In this document: positions 30,690 through 43,000 of the stretch, in pieces
How the letters are laid out: each line of letters opens with the position of its first letter
How positions within the stretch are numbered: the first letter of the stretch is position 1
Source: a virus
Reading direction: 5' to 3' (one strand)
DNA length: 64,000 bases
Virus record (IMG/VR): IMGVR_UViG_3300029309_000008
Span: 1-64,000 of that record
Translations under genes and position numbers: made by a program
The notes under the pieces: generated by a model
The model's database searches: none
Seen by the model: the letters and a program-made list of their open reading frames with translations, nothing else
What the model was told of the DNA's origin: nothing

Positions 30690-31261
30690 CAAACGGACTA
30701 GACCCAGTATTAAATTTTGAAGTTACTCCTTCTTGGGATAGTAGGGTTCTTGTAATTACTGATATTTCCGATTGGAAGCACCTCATAGATGAGCCTTCTT
30801 ATATAGAGATAACACTACCTGGTTCTAAGACCCCCGTAAGACATAGTTATTCTAAAAACAAGGTAATGGTGTTTAATGCTAGTACTTTGAACTTTGGTTG
30901 TAACAGTGGTTGCGAAGACGAACTGCCCACGTTACCTGATGGTATTTACAAGATAAAAATCTATGTTTGTGAGGGCACCCAATTTTCTTATGAAAAACAT
31001 GTTCTTAGGACTGTTAATCTAGAAATAAGACTTCAAAGAGAGATAATGGCACTTGATATTGAATGTATGCCAAATTCAGGATGCTTAAATAAAATTATAG
31101 AAGCTGAGTTTATGATTAAGGGAGCAAAGGCAGATATTTTCTTCGGAAATATCACTTCTGCTCAACGAAAGTATCATCTAGCTGTTGACATAGTAGAACA
31201 CGTTGAACATTGTGACTGCTCAAAAAATTGTGGAAATGGACACACTACAACGACTTACTAA
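30686..31261 (+). CDS. Virion protein with Cys-rich end, 191 aa
   Basis: The 191-residue product is a beta-sandwich-like domain (residues about 15-115: SRVLVITDISDWKHLIDEPS, YIEITLPGSKTPVRH, DGIYKIKIYVCEGTQFSYEK), followed by a helical region (MIKGAKADIFFGN, RKYHLAVDIVEHVEHCDCSK) and a final Cys/His-rich tail. From memory it resembles minor structural proteins of Bacteroidota phages. It leads a run of Cys-containing small genes (30686-33993) that look like parts of one appendage. Confidence 0.55.
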   Translation: MTNGLDPVLNFEVTPSWDSRVLVITDISDWKHLIDEPSYIEITLPGSKTPVRHSYSKNKVMVFNASTLNFGCNSGCEDELPTLPDGIYKIKIYVCEGTQFSYEKHVLRTVNLEIRLQREIMALDIECMPNSGCLNKIIEAEFMIKGAKADIFFGNITSAQRKYHLAVDIVEHVEHCDCSKNCGNGHTTTTY

Positions 31262-31487
31262 TACGGAACAGTCCATATACGAGAAGATACAGAGATATTA
31301 TCAGAAAAAATCTGATGGTCTTCTTCACAATTATATGTTTGACAAGGAGTTTCATTTTGATATACCTAATTGTACTATAGTTAAAACCTTTGAAAACATA
31401 ATATGCCAAGACCTAGATTGTGATTATGGTATAGACAGCTGTATGTTAGAAAAAATGAATATATACTTAGAAAAAAATAAAAAATGA
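31236..31487 (+). CDS. Small protein of the appendage cluster, 83 aa
   Basis: Two starts are possible. I prefer the ATG at 31236 (MDTLQRLTNTEQSIYEKIQR), because the earlier one at 31203 would extend overlap with the previous gene to 59 bases. The product is helical at both ends with an acidic centre and CQDLDCDYGIDSC. It shares four bases with the next gene. The function is unknown; the cysteine pattern matches its neighbours. Confidence 0.55.
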   Translation: MDTLQRLTNTEQSIYEKIQRYYQKKSDGLLHNYMFDKEFHFDIPNCTIVKTFENIICQDLDCDYGIDSCMLEKMNIYLEKNKK

Positions 31488-31984
31488 GTTGCAGTAATTA
31501 CAAATTCAAAGACACTTGTGGAGAATCTATATTTGCACCATGTGTTTATGTAGAGCAAACCTTTCCCGACATCTCTTCGTTATCAAGTGAAAGTTGTACG
31601 GACCTAGACAAAGTTATTGCTGATTTGTACACACTCGTAAATAAGAGTTACGTAGACATGCATACGTATGCAAAAGGTTGTTTAGACTACTCCCCCACAA
31701 CAGATGCTGACATTAAACCTGTTCAAGTTCTCAATAAGTTAACAGAGGAGGTTTGTAAACTTCAGCCTCTAATGGGACTAATAGACACCACAGTAAACCC
31801 TAATGTTTTAAAGAAGATACCAGAGTTTGATATTAATAAACTTAATCTCTGTTGTCTTGTTCCAGACCCTTGCGGAGCTACTCCTGCTACTTTAGAGCAG
31901 CTATTACAAATTATTATTAATAAGGTTTGTTTGTGTTGTGATAGTATTACTTGTGCATCTAACCCAACATTATTCCCATCTTAA
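31484..31984 (+). CDS. Cys-rich virion protein, 166 aa
   Basis: The product carries cysteines at both ends (MSCSNYKFKDTCGESIFAPC and LCCLVPDPCGAT, VCLCCDSITC) and a helical middle (DLDKVIADLYTLVNKSYVDM). It fits a small trimer-forming or collar protein stabilised by disulfides or metal. Similar 'CSNYKFKDTCGES' proteins are, from memory, seen in other Bacteroidota phages near fibre genes. It lies between two other Cys-rich genes. Confidence 0.6.
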   Translation: MSCSNYKFKDTCGESIFAPCVYVEQTFPDISSLSSESCTDLDKVIADLYTLVNKSYVDMHTYAKGCLDYSPTTDADIKPVQVLNKLTEEVCKLQPLMGLIDTTVNPNVLKKIPEFDINKLNLCCLVPDPCGATPATLEQLLQIIINKVCLCCDSITCASNPTLFPS

Positions 31985-31994
31985 AATTTAAATA

Positions 31995-32750
31995 ATGGCT
32001 TGTAAAAATTGTAAAGACGTAGTAGTAGAAAGTTGTGATACCTGTTATTGCAGCGACACGGTTTGTACACCCTGTAAAATAAAATTAGCTGATAGATGTA
32101 TAACTATTACATCGAACCTACCTGGTATTGCACCAAACCTGGAATGTAAGGACTTAAATACTGTGTTGTTAGCTATAAACAACAAATTAAGCAGTAGTCT
32201 AACCATTGCATCCAATCAGTTTTTTGCAACTGATGGTACTGCTAACTTTCCAGGTCCAGGCGATAATTATAGATGGGCTGGAGAGATAGTTACAGGTGTA
32301 AACTTATGGGACCAGAATAATTATACAGAGGGACTTGATGCTCCAAAAACAGGGTTTACTACTGTATCAGACCAAAGAATGGCAGGTATACCTGTACCTT
32401 TTGATATTGCTGCAGGGGAGAAGATAGTTCTTACAGGTACATTCAGTAATTTACACTCCGTACAAGTAAATGGCAAGGTAGAGGTAGGAGTTACGCCATG
32501 TGCAGGTAGCGACACATCTTTACCTCGCACAATAGCTCCGCTTGTAGAAGCATCTACACCTGCTAACAATGACATAGTGATGGAAAACTTCTATGGGGAG
32601 ACCATGTACTCAACATGTTTTAGAAAGGAATTTAATGCCCCTGAAGGAGGCATTACTAAAGGTTCAGACCTGCTTGTAGTGGGGTGGCAATTAAGTAGAA
32701 CATTAACTGCTAGTGATAAGTTAGTAGTTGCATGGACGTTATCTGTTTAA
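31995..32750 (+). CDS. Cys-tagged appendage protein, 251 aa
   Basis: The 251-residue product has a Cys-rich tag (residues 1-35: MACKNCKDVVVESCDTCYCS, DTVCTPCKIK), then a helical link (LECKDLNTVLLAINNKLSSS), and a beta-sandwich (about 75-251) with AGEKIVLTGTFSNLHSVQVN and a final LVVAWTLSV. The tag pattern 'Cys-rich start, CITITS, CKDLNTVL' resembles the collagen-like gene downstream (CIRLTS). The two probably share an attachment site on the virion. The C-terminal sandwich may be a knob. Confidence 0.6.
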   Translation: MACKNCKDVVVESCDTCYCSDTVCTPCKIKLADRCITITSNLPGIAPNLECKDLNTVLLAINNKLSSSLTIASNQFFATDGTANFPGPGDNYRWAGEIVTGVNLWDQNNYTEGLDAPKTGFTTVSDQRMAGIPVPFDIAAGEKIVLTGTFSNLHSVQVNGKVEVGVTPCAGSDTSLPRTIAPLVEASTPANNDIVMENFYGETMYSTCFRKEFNAPEGGITKGSDLLVVGWQLSRTLTASDKLVVAWTLSV

Positions 32751-32765
32751 AATAAATAAAAACCA

Positions 32766-32918
32766 ATGGAAAAATTTATTATAGATGGAGGATTATTAAA
32801 TGATGTAAAAATGGTTATTCTGAATGGTAAGCAAGAAGTGGCAACAGCTCAACAAATTATCAGTATTATGAATAGGCTACAGAATTTAACTCCACAAGAA
32901 ACACCAGAAAAAGAATAA
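32766..32918 (+). CDS. Small protein between appendage genes, 50 aa
   Basis: This gene was read directly from the sequence: ATG at 32766 and TAA at 32916-32918, two bases before the next ATG. The product ([20 protein letters not shown], then [20 protein letters not shown] and an acidic end) has a beta start and an amphipathic helix. Tight packing, with 15 bases upstream and one base downstream, supports a real gene. It may be an assembly factor of the neighbouring fibre. No family is recognised. Confidence 0.6.
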   Translation: MEKFIIDGGLLNDVKMVILNGKQEVATAQQIISIMNRLQNLTPQETPEKE

Positions 32919-32919
32919 A

Positions 32920-33993
<1,074 letters not shown>

Positions 33994-33995
33994 TA

Positions 33996-34829
33996 ATGGG
34001 AAGTTTTAGATATCAAAAACAATTTGAAATATTAGCCGCTGGGGGCACAAATACGGTCTTAACTACAGACCCACATAGTAGTTATGTTATAAAGTCTACT
34101 GGCCACGTATCACTAGGAGCTAATAATTGGAGTGTCACTTACACAGGAACAGTCGCAGGGCAAACTATCATTACAAACTATATTGCTAACGTAGACTCCT
34201 CGGGAACAGGAACAGTTACTATTAACGGCACAGTGATTCCAGAGTATTTGACTTGTATACAAAATGGGACAGGAGCAGGACAAACAGCTTCTGATTTATA
34301 TGTAGTTTCTGTATATGATGGGGCTGCTTGGACTAATACTATTTTAATAGATAGGACTAATGACCCTTTCGTCACTCCTTTCCTTACAATTGCCCCAGTA
34401 TTATACACACCAGGAGTAAGTGATATAGTAGGACCATTGAGGTCAGGAAGGTTCTCTATAACTTCACCAGCTACTGGCATTTCGGATGCTACTTATATTT
34501 GGCAAAGAATAGGTAACGTAGTTACAGGAAACCTACAACTATCTATCAGCGATAGAACGGCACTACCAATTGTAGCTGATAATCTTGATTTCACAATAGA
34601 TGTCCCTGTTAGGCCTTCTTCTGCAGGTATTTCAAATTTACATGGAACGGGTACTGCACAATTATTTGCTTCAGCTAATCCAAATAAATTTTATCCAGTG
34701 TTTGTTCAAAATGATACAGGAGTACCAACTACTAAAATTAGAGTACTAGCTGAGAATTTAAGTACAGCAAGTGTGACAGGAGGTACAGGCCTAGGTTCTA
34801 TTTCTATAGAATTTAGCTATTACATATAA
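33996..34829 (+). CDS. Fibre or decoration protein, 277 aa
   Basis: The 277-residue product is beta-rich with high S, T, G, V and N (FEILAAGGTNTVLTTDPHSS, NWSVTYTGTVAGQTIITNYI, SGTGTVTINGTVI), resembling phage fibre tips or Ig-like decoration domains. It has no cysteine tag, unlike its neighbours. It is the last gene before a strong terminator and a new promoter, so it closes the adsorption block. Confidence 0.6.
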   Translation: MGSFRYQKQFEILAAGGTNTVLTTDPHSSYVIKSTGHVSLGANNWSVTYTGTVAGQTIITNYIANVDSSGTGTVTINGTVIPEYLTCIQNGTGAGQTASDLYVVSVYDGAAWTNTILIDRTNDPFVTPFLTIAPVLYTPGVSDIVGPLRSGRFSITSPATGISDATYIWQRIGNVVTGNLQLSISDRTALPIVADNLDFTIDVPVRPSSAGISNLHGTGTAQLFASANPNKFYPVFVQNDTGVPTTKIRVLAENLSTASVTGGTGLGSISIEFSYYI

Positions 34830-34866
34830 AATTAAAAGGGTGGTTTTGGTTGGTTTTCCACCTGCT

Positions 34867-34891
34867 GGGGGGTTCTTTTAGAGCCCCCTTT
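34867..34891 (+). terminator. Terminator closing the fibre block
   Basis: GGGGGGTTC pairs with GAGCCCCC (one bulged G) across a TTTTA loop, followed by TTTGTT. It lies 38 bases past the stop of the 277-residue gene. Confidence 0.8.
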
Positions 34892-34917
34892 GTTATTGTA
34901 ATAAATTTGTATATTTA
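34889..34917 (+). promoter_or_regulatory. Promoter for the neck and internal-protein operon
   Basis: TTTG (34889-34892), 17 bases and TATATTTA (34910-34917) resemble the Bacteroidota consensus. A second reading, TTTG at 34906-34909, 20 bases and TAATTTAG at 34930-34937, is equally good by sequence but would start transcription at the ATG. Either way a promoter between the terminator and the gene at 34942 is well supported. Confidence 0.55.
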
Positions 34918-34941
34918 ATTAATTTTCACTAATTTAGAAGA

Positions 34942-35640
34942 ATGACTGTTGGACAATTTATCTCGGATGTAAAAAACTCTGTTCAAGCTATCAGACAAGA
35001 TGATAGAATAAGTAATAAGTATATCCATTCGTTAGCAAGGGATTATACTAGTTTTATATTGTCACAAAGACAATTGAGAGATGTATTTAGAGATAGCACT
35101 ATCTTTACAGAGGTAACTTGTGTTGAAATGAAACAAATTCGTGCTGATAAGTGTGATATTGCAGAGTTTAGAAAGTGCGATAAAGTCATGAAATCTGAGT
35201 GCAAGCTTCCAAATATTTTCAATTCTTCTATCGGGCCTATCATTATTGCAGTTTCAAATATTACAGGAGAAACTCAATATCAGCAGCTAAGAACAGCAGC
35301 AGACTACAAAAGTCAGCAGAAAAGAAAGTTCCAAACTGCCGTTAATTATTTTTATTTAGCTAACGGTTTTTTGTATGTTGTAGGGAGTACGCCCGAAAGG
35401 ATATCAATAACTGCTCTATTTGAAGACCAACTTGAAGCAGAACAGTTTTCCGCTTGCTCTGGTGTTGATAGCTGTGAGTCTGCTCTTGATTATAAAATTA
35501 TTATACCTAACAAGTATATCTCTACAGTAAAAGACCAAGTGGTACAACATTTAATTAAAACAAGAAAAAATATACCAGCCGATGAAAATCCCGATTTAGA
35601 TAGTAACCAGAAAACTGGATTAGTAGCTAAACGTAAGTAA
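34942..35640 (+). CDS. Neck (ring) protein, 232 aa
   Basis: The 232-residue product has a helical N-terminus with a pattern typical of podophage ring proteins (MTVGQFISDVKNSVQAIRQD, then HSLARDYTSFILSQRQLRDV), a cysteine-containing middle (IRADKCDIAEFRKCDKVMKS) and beta elements (FLYVVGSTPERISITALFED). It resembles ring proteins of crAss-like phages, by general pattern from memory. It probably stacks between portal and tail hub. Stop-start overlap with the next gene. Confidence 0.65.
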   Translation: MTVGQFISDVKNSVQAIRQDDRISNKYIHSLARDYTSFILSQRQLRDVFRDSTIFTEVTCVEMKQIRADKCDIAEFRKCDKVMKSECKLPNIFNSSIGPIIIAVSNITGETQYQQLRTAADYKSQQKRKFQTAVNYFYLANGFLYVVGSTPERISITALFEDQLEAEQFSACSGVDSCESALDYKIIIPNKYISTVKDQVVQHLIKTRKNIPADENPDLDSNQKTGLVAKRK

Positions 35641-36134
35641 TGTTTAAACGAGGTGATAGAAAACCATCTTCGTGGGGAGTTCCTGTAAATGTGATGGGTA
35701 AAAACTTTGAACGAAAAGTTAAAAGAAAATATCCCAACTTAAAAGACAGGTATACTCCGACTGAGTGGGCTAACATAAAAAAAGAGTTCTGGGGAACTGC
35801 AGCTGATGTTTTGATAAATCAGCCTAACGGAATAGTTTTAGATGGGATAGGATACTTTTGTTTCCCAGCCTACATAAAAAAAAGTAAATTCCCCTACACA
35901 AACAGAACCAATTTTAAGAACAAAGGACTATTGTATTACAGTCAGTTTTTTGGTCATGTATTTAATAATTTTTTCTTGAGAGGACTAAGTTTTGAATTTA
36001 TAAGACCACAAAAGAATAAATGGAAAGACAAAGTAAACGAAGGATACGAATATAAGTGTCACTACAAGAATATAGATAACATCATAGGCAATGGAAAAAA
36101 GCACTTACATCCCACTAGAAGAATTTATCGCTGA
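35640..36134 (+). CDS. Conserved virion-assembly protein, 164 aa
   Basis: The basic 164-residue product has FKRGDRKPSSWGVPV, YTPTEWANIKKEFWGTAADV, and the core PNGIVLDGIGYFCFPAYIK, then a tyrosine/phenylalanine-rich end. From memory, this 'GVFLDGIGYF' core is a constant feature of a small protein found in crAss-like phages beside the ring genes. The function is unknown; a tail assembly or ring role is suggested by place. Its 3' end overlaps the next gene by 44 bases. Confidence 0.6.
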   Translation: MFKRGDRKPSSWGVPVNVMGKNFERKVKRKYPNLKDRYTPTEWANIKKEFWGTAADVLINQPNGIVLDGIGYFCFPAYIKKSKFPYTNRTNFKNKGLLYYSQFFGHVFNNFFLRGLSFEFIRPQKNKWKDKVNEGYEYKCHYKNIDNIIGNGKKHLHPTRRIYR

Positions 36135-37047
36135 TTTAACTTCTAGTAATTATTTTAAAGACAACCCTCAATTAGTAGATGAGGCATCTATCGCTAGGTG
36201 GGTGTTTTTGAAATTAAAAAACTTTGGGAGAAACGTTATGGATAAGTATGAGAGAGTTATCCACGTTGATAACTATAGAGCAGAACTTCCAGAAAATTTT
36301 GCATCCCTTTTCTTAGCTGTATTTTGTGAACCACATTTAATTAGTATGCCAGAGGATACTGAACCACTTAGAGTTCAGTCTAGACTGTACGCAGAAAAAA
36401 TCAGCTGCCCTGAAGAAAGCATTTGTACTGACTGCCTACCAACTTGTAAAGAGGGAAGTTGTGTAGACAGAGTAGTAGAGAATTTATATTTAGACCCCAC
36501 TACAAACGTAAACGTCCTTTACAGGAATCCTGTTTATGTAAAAATAGGTAGTGACTTGATTAGAAGCCAATGTGAGGCTAACTGTATAAATCGTCATGTA
36601 AAAGACAGCCCATATTCGATGAATATAAAAGGAAAGACAGTATACGCTAACTTCAAGAAAGGGGCTATCTACCTTCAATACTATGGATTACCGATGGATG
36701 ACAATTGTCTTCCTGTTATTCCTATAACACCTAACGGATACTTAGAAGAATACCTAGAGTATTACGTCAAAAGAAAAATATTGGAAGATGCAATGCTATC
36801 TGACGATACCACTAATAAACAATACATATATAGTTCATACATACAACAAGAAACTGATTTACACGCTAAGGCTAAAGCTGATACTTCTAAAATTGATATG
36901 GTTGCTTTGTTTAAAGCTATGGGCAACAACAGGTTTAGAATGCATAAATACGATGTTTATCTAGGTGCGTTGAAAACTAATTATGTTGATTCGGGACCAG
37001 CCGTAGGATTCGGTACGTTCCAGAACCCTAATCCATTTCGATTCTAA
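36091..37047 (+). CDS. Neck or tail-ring protein, 318 aa
   Basis: The 318-residue product opens MEKSTYIPLEEFIADLTSSN, then helical (RWVFLKLKNFGRNVMDKYER), a strand (VIHVDNYRAELPENFASLFL), a Cys-rich insert (CPEESICTDCLPTCKEGSC), and a C-terminal helical domain. 'Helical hairpin, VDNYRAELPENF, later GLPMD' is the pattern of tail-ring (gp10/gp4-like) proteins in crAss-like phages (from memory). It probably forms the ring below the adaptor. It ends in stop-start overlap with the giant hub gene. Confidence 0.65.
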   Translation: MEKSTYIPLEEFIADLTSSNYFKDNPQLVDEASIARWVFLKLKNFGRNVMDKYERVIHVDNYRAELPENFASLFLAVFCEPHLISMPEDTEPLRVQSRLYAEKISCPEESICTDCLPTCKEGSCVDRVVENLYLDPTTNVNVLYRNPVYVKIGSDLIRSQCEANCINRHVKDSPYSMNIKGKTVYANFKKGAIYLQYYGLPMDDNCLPVIPITPNGYLEEYLEYYVKRKILEDAMLSDDTTNKQYIYSSYIQQETDLHAKAKADTSKIDMVALFKAMGNNRFRMHKYDVYLGALKTNYVDSGPAVGFGTFQNPNPFRF

Positions 37048-40000
37048 TGGCTAAGAGTAACAAAAGAATAGACAGACAGATAGGTGCACCCAAGCAGGGT
37101 ATGAATAAGGATGTGCATCCCGCATCCTTAGACGAAAAAACCTACACACATGCCCTCAATGCAAACTATGAGGGACAGGATGGAGATATTGTTAACCTTC
37201 AAAATGAAGAAAGCAACATACTTTGTTCAAAGTTTAAACCAGGCTTTAAAGTAGTAGGACACCAAATTGACATCACAGGGGAAAGAACATATTTCTTTTT
37301 AGTTGATGATTCTACAACTCCCCCTCGCTCTGAGATAGGATTTATAGAGGACCTGGGTAAGCAAATTAATTTTACTGACACAGTAATTAAATGTGGGTGT
37401 AGTATAGAGGCTGTTCTATCTGATGGTTTAGAAAATCAAGTTCAAAGTGAGACCTGTACTTATACTACCTTAATAGCTGATTACGAATGTCCTAATGGCT
37501 TGACTCCTAATCACTGTCTAAATTTTAACATAAACTATCCAATATCGTCAGTACTAAAAGACGACAAGTTGGGGAAGATACTGTATTTTACAGATGACCT
37601 TAACCCCAGAAGAAGAATAGAACTAGATAACATTTCTCAGTACTACAAAACTCCTGTTGTTTGTGCCGATGATGCGGATGCTTGCATCAATTGTGGGCTA
37701 ATGGATATGCTTCCAGAGACACCACCACTTTGCATCGATGTAGAAGGCACAGTAATAGGTGGGGATGTTGACCATGGGGTGTATGCTTTTTTTGCAGGGT
37801 ATTGTGATGGAGAGGGTAATATGGTTAGAGACTACTCCGCTTCTACAAATACCTTTTCAGTTAAAGACCCTAATAAGGATATTTATACTCAGCCTGAATT
37901 AGATATTCCTACAAACTTCTCTATAAAACTTAATATAAATAATCTAGATACACAATTTGAATTTTACCAAGTAGCTGTAGTGGCTATTAAGGAGGTCAAT
38001 GGTGCAAAGTCTTATTATAGTTTAGGAGTTTTTCCAACATCGAATCAAGAAGTTTTATTCTCTGGATTAGAAACTTTACCACAGGAAAATAGGTTAGGCC
38101 TTTTTGAAATTACCCAAACTGTGCCAGAATACATCAAAGCTAAGTTTGTAACAAACACAAACAACACCCTTTACTTTGGGGACCTGGAGGGCAGGCCAGA
38201 CCCTAACCTTCAGCCAGTTGTAAACTTTATGGGACAGTTTGCCAAGTGGCGAACTTTTATGGCAGAAGAAGACCTTTACAGTACTTCTTATGGTACAGGT
38301 AATTTTAAAGGATATATGCGAGACGAAGTTGTTCCTTTTGGAATTAGGTTCGTAACTAAAAAAGGCTACAAGACTCCAATCTATCCTTTGATAGCAAGAG
38401 TAGCAGATGCAACTAGCGATTTATACTTTGATGATATATCTTCTGGAAGTATACCTTCTCACCAAGCTGACCCAACGGCTTGTATCGCAGCTATAAAAAG
38501 TTCTATCAACTTACCTACAGCAGCTAGCACACGTAAGTGGATAAAAGACGTTTACTCAACATTAAGGTATGGTAATGAAAACTGTAATGATGAAGAGAGA
38601 GTGTACAAGTGGCAGTACTACAACACCGCAGTAGAACAGAGAAGAGATATCGATGATTGTGCAACGGTAAGTTCTACAACAGTTAAAAGAGATATAGAAA
38701 AGGTTTGTTCTCAAGAAGAAAACACTATACTAGGTACTTCTGTAGGTATACCTAATGATAACACCACGGCATTAAGACTTGATTTCACAGAGGACGGAAC
38801 TGTACCTGAGTTTGAAACTCCTCCTTGTGACCCCACGACTGACCCCACTTGCCCGTGTCCAGTAGGTATTGAGGTAGAAGGATTTTTTACAGGGTTTGCT
38901 GATTATGTTCAAAATAATCAATCCGTCTTTGAAGACATTGCAAATGATTCTACTGGTCTATATGGTGCAACTCAAAAACTACTAGCAAGTTACTTTATTT
39001 TAGATAATTATAAAGAAGGAGGCATACATGCACTCGACTGTTGTGATGTAGGGTTTGATAGTAGCGTTTGTGGCACGCCTACTAAAATATCTGAATTCAT
39101 AGAAGTTTTAGGATTAGAGACAAGGGCTCCCTGTGCTAAGATAGTTTATGAAGAGTGCTCATATTATGATAGGCCTCCTGAATCAGATATCTGTTTTAAC
39201 TATGCAATAGACCCTACCAATGGTGATAACAAAAACATAAATATTCAATGTGCTTATGATGTAAAGGGGGACAATACCCAACGTTGCGAGAATGATTGTG
39301 GAGATGGTGCTAAAAATTATTTATTTACTTATGAATTTTTTGTAGGTGTAAGAAAAAAGAAAGATAAATATAATTTAGTATTTGATAGAACAACTCCCGT
39401 TTCTGGAGGAAGCAGTTGTAACAATTCCTCTAGTCTTCCATTAAGCTTTAATGAGTATGATTCTGCATTTACCACACACATTACTCCTGATTTTCCTGAT
39501 ATTGAAATAGTTGAAAATGACGGGACCACTTCAGACGAAGATGCCAGGTACATTAGTAAACATATAAATAGCCAAGAAGCACAAGTCAAACAGTTAATGG
39601 ACAAAGACTTTATAGCTGGTTATGGTTATGGGGAGGTAGACCCTAGACAAAATACTAATCCAGGAAGCAGAAGAAAGAAAAAATTCTGTGCAAAGGCAAA
39701 AAATGACATTTATTTAGGGCTTCCTGAGAATGCAGGGCCATTTGATAATTCAGATAACGTATCAGGACCTGGTATTTTCTTTAATGGGGGGAGTGCAGGT
39801 TTTCCATTAGTAGATGGAGTAGATTATGGCAGAGTTCACAATAATGCTGTATGGTATAAATTAGCTGTGGGTTCGAATAATAAAATTTATTTTGCTGTTT
39901 CTAGACAAAATGATTTTCCCTCTGACAACGATAAGAAAGACTGTTTATGGTATCCTGAAATAGCAAGAGTCAGTTTCTTTGTAAACTGTGATGGAGACAT

Positions 40001-43000
40001 CTTTGAAAATTTCACACTTTGTGCTAATCCTTCTGAAAAGAATTTAAACTCCACGAAAGTAGATTTAGATGGGCCTGATGGAGTTATAGAGCTTGATATA
40101 AAAGCGGCTCTTGACTCTGGTGCGTTTCCAGGGGGTATATCAGAAATTTATGTTGCTGTAGACACACCAGTTGTGAGGGCTGAACAACGTCCAGGACAAG
40201 CCAATTCTTGTTTTTATCCTGGGGGATTGGGAGATAAGGAACATACAGATAAAGCTGGTGGCAGCGGTCAAAATATTTACTATTATAGTTCTGGTACAAA
40301 CTGTTTTGTAGTCAAAGCTTATAACCAAGCCATAGATTATATTGAGGCTTACTTGGCACCCACACAACTAATTTTAGAAAAAACTTGTACTTTCAAAAGT
40401 AGTTGCACACTATCTGTTTACGATACTTTAAAGTGTGACCCTTTCTTTAGAAGTGAAGGTATATTTTCATATTGGGAATCAACTAACATCTACCCCGATA
40501 ATGATTTTCTATATAACAGTAAAAATCAAATAACTAATATCGCTAACTTGGACTTAGGTAGTGCAGATGCAAATAATGAGTTCAATAATATATATGTAAC
40601 GGGTGGAGAATTAAACGACAAGGCTAACTTTGCGTGTAAACCGATTAGACACTTTAAGTTCCCTGATGTAAACATTTCTCCAATGTTTGGGGCTGATACG
40701 TTCTTCAATGCCCAGCCTGTTCCTTTTGTACCATCTAAAATTTATCCAATAGGCTTCCATATTGATAACAATATTATCAATGGATTCTTGGATTTAGCCG
40801 TAGATAATACTTTAATCACTCAAGAGTTTAGGGATTCAATCACTAACTACGAAATATTTAGAGGGGATGTCAGACTAAATAAGTCTATTATTTCTAAAGG
40901 TGTTCTCTACGATATGTACAAACACGTAGACGAGGATACCAACGATACATCTTATTTTAGTAACTTTCCTTACAATGATTTATCAGATAATAAACTACTT
41001 TACAGAAAAGAAAACAGGAAGAAGTTTATAGAGCATCCATTTAAGAATGATTTAAAATCAAACAACAGGTTTACATTCCATTCTCCTAACACATCGTTTG
41101 ACAGAGACTTGTTGCCTTTTGAAATGTATGTTGAAACTGATTTTGTAGGGTATAGTAGAGGTGCATTCGCAAAAGTAGAGGACCATCCGAAGTATACAGT
41201 CCTCGCACCAAGAGCCTACAGAATAGCTAGATTCTTAGCAGCAGCTGAAACAACATTAGACTTTTTAACAAACTTAAGTTCGGCATTAATACAAGTGGGT
41301 CTTGCTGGTAATGTGGGTACAACTACCAACGTTTTACAGCCTGTAGCATGGGTAGCATTTGGTCTATACACAGGACAAGCACTTATAAACTTAGTACCAC
41401 AAGGTAAACAGAATACATCTAAGTGGTTAACTATATTTAGAACTTTAGGAAATGACAGAAACTTCGCCAATTACTACTCTTCAGTAGGATTCTACAATGG
41501 TATGTATATACCCCCTTCACAAGAGGGCGACAAATTAAGAGGGCTAAGAGAAAAGTTATATATTGATAATGGTAGATACCGTGTCGATGAGATAGATGAA
41601 GATAGTAATATTATCATCAACAACTTTAACAGAGAGTCTTCAGTTTATTTAAGTCTTGGTGTAGAAAAGGATTCATCAGGCAACGTTAGACATAATTTTA
41701 ATCTTGATAAGTCACCTGCTATTAGAAACTACGATAATAGTAGATTCATAGCATCGGACAAAGGGTGCTTTAAGGGAGCTGTATCAAGGGAGTATGAAGC
41801 ACCTATCTCTTCCCCTTATGTTTCACTTAAACGATTCTTGCCTGGACAGTATGGAGGTATTAGTAGTGTAAGTTGGTTTGATACCGCATATTGTGGAGAC
41901 CTTACAAAAACTAATTCTTGTGAAGCTGCCTTTGGTGGAGATACGTTTATAAGTAGGATGTACCTCAAAAGAAAGTTTTCGCTTTTCTCTACGCCAGCTT
42001 TGATAGGTAAAAACGGTACAGGAGACAATGTGCCTTATGAGTACTCTATTTATAGAAATGTAGGCTACCCTAGATTCTTCTTAGACTATCTGATGGATGG
42101 AGAAGATGATGTTACAATTTATGGTAACATCCCTAACTTAAGGTCAAATTTTGAATTTGATTGTACAAATAGTAAGGGGTTGTACATGAAGCCCCCATCA
42201 AAGTTCTACTTGTTCTACTATGGTATACCTGGATTTTTGGTAGAGTCTAGAATTAATCTTAACTTCCGTTATGGTAGAAATAATTCTGATAAATTCTTTT
42301 ATCCAGGAACTAGGGATTACTTAGGGTGGACTCAAGAAAACTATGTGTCTGTACGTGAGGGAGAAGAGTTTTCATACAATGAGAACTACAGTAAAAACAA
42401 TGATATCTCTGATGCATTTGTTCTTCCTGATAACTACGACCCAGCCATATGGAATGCACAGTATGATAATTATGATAGAGTAATATTCTCACTACCTGAT
42501 AACAATGAGTCTAACAGAATTGACAACTTTAGATATTTCCTATCTAATAACTACCATGACTTTGGTAATAAGTATGGCAGACTGGTAGACTTGGCTAATA
42601 TAGAGTCAGATAAAGTACTTGTTCGTTTTGAAAATGGAGCATCTATATTTAATTCTTATAATGTTTTACGTGGCCAAAATCAATCCGACCCTAATTATGC
42701 GGTGAATCCTCAAGAAAACAGAACAATACTCAAGAGTAAACCTAGTGAGTTCTTTAGAACAGAGTTAGGCTACGGAGGTACTCAACACAGAGCTTTAGTT
42801 TCTTGTCAGCTGGGGCACTTTTGGACTGATGCTAAAAGAGGGAGAGTATACCAGTTAAGTCCTAACGGAACGTCTTGGGATGAAATATCTAACAAGGGTA
42901 TGAAAAACTGGTTTAGAGAAAACTTGCCTTTCCGTATTAAAACTCAGTTTAAGGATATCCCAGATGATATGCTTGACAATACTATGGATGGGCTAGGAAT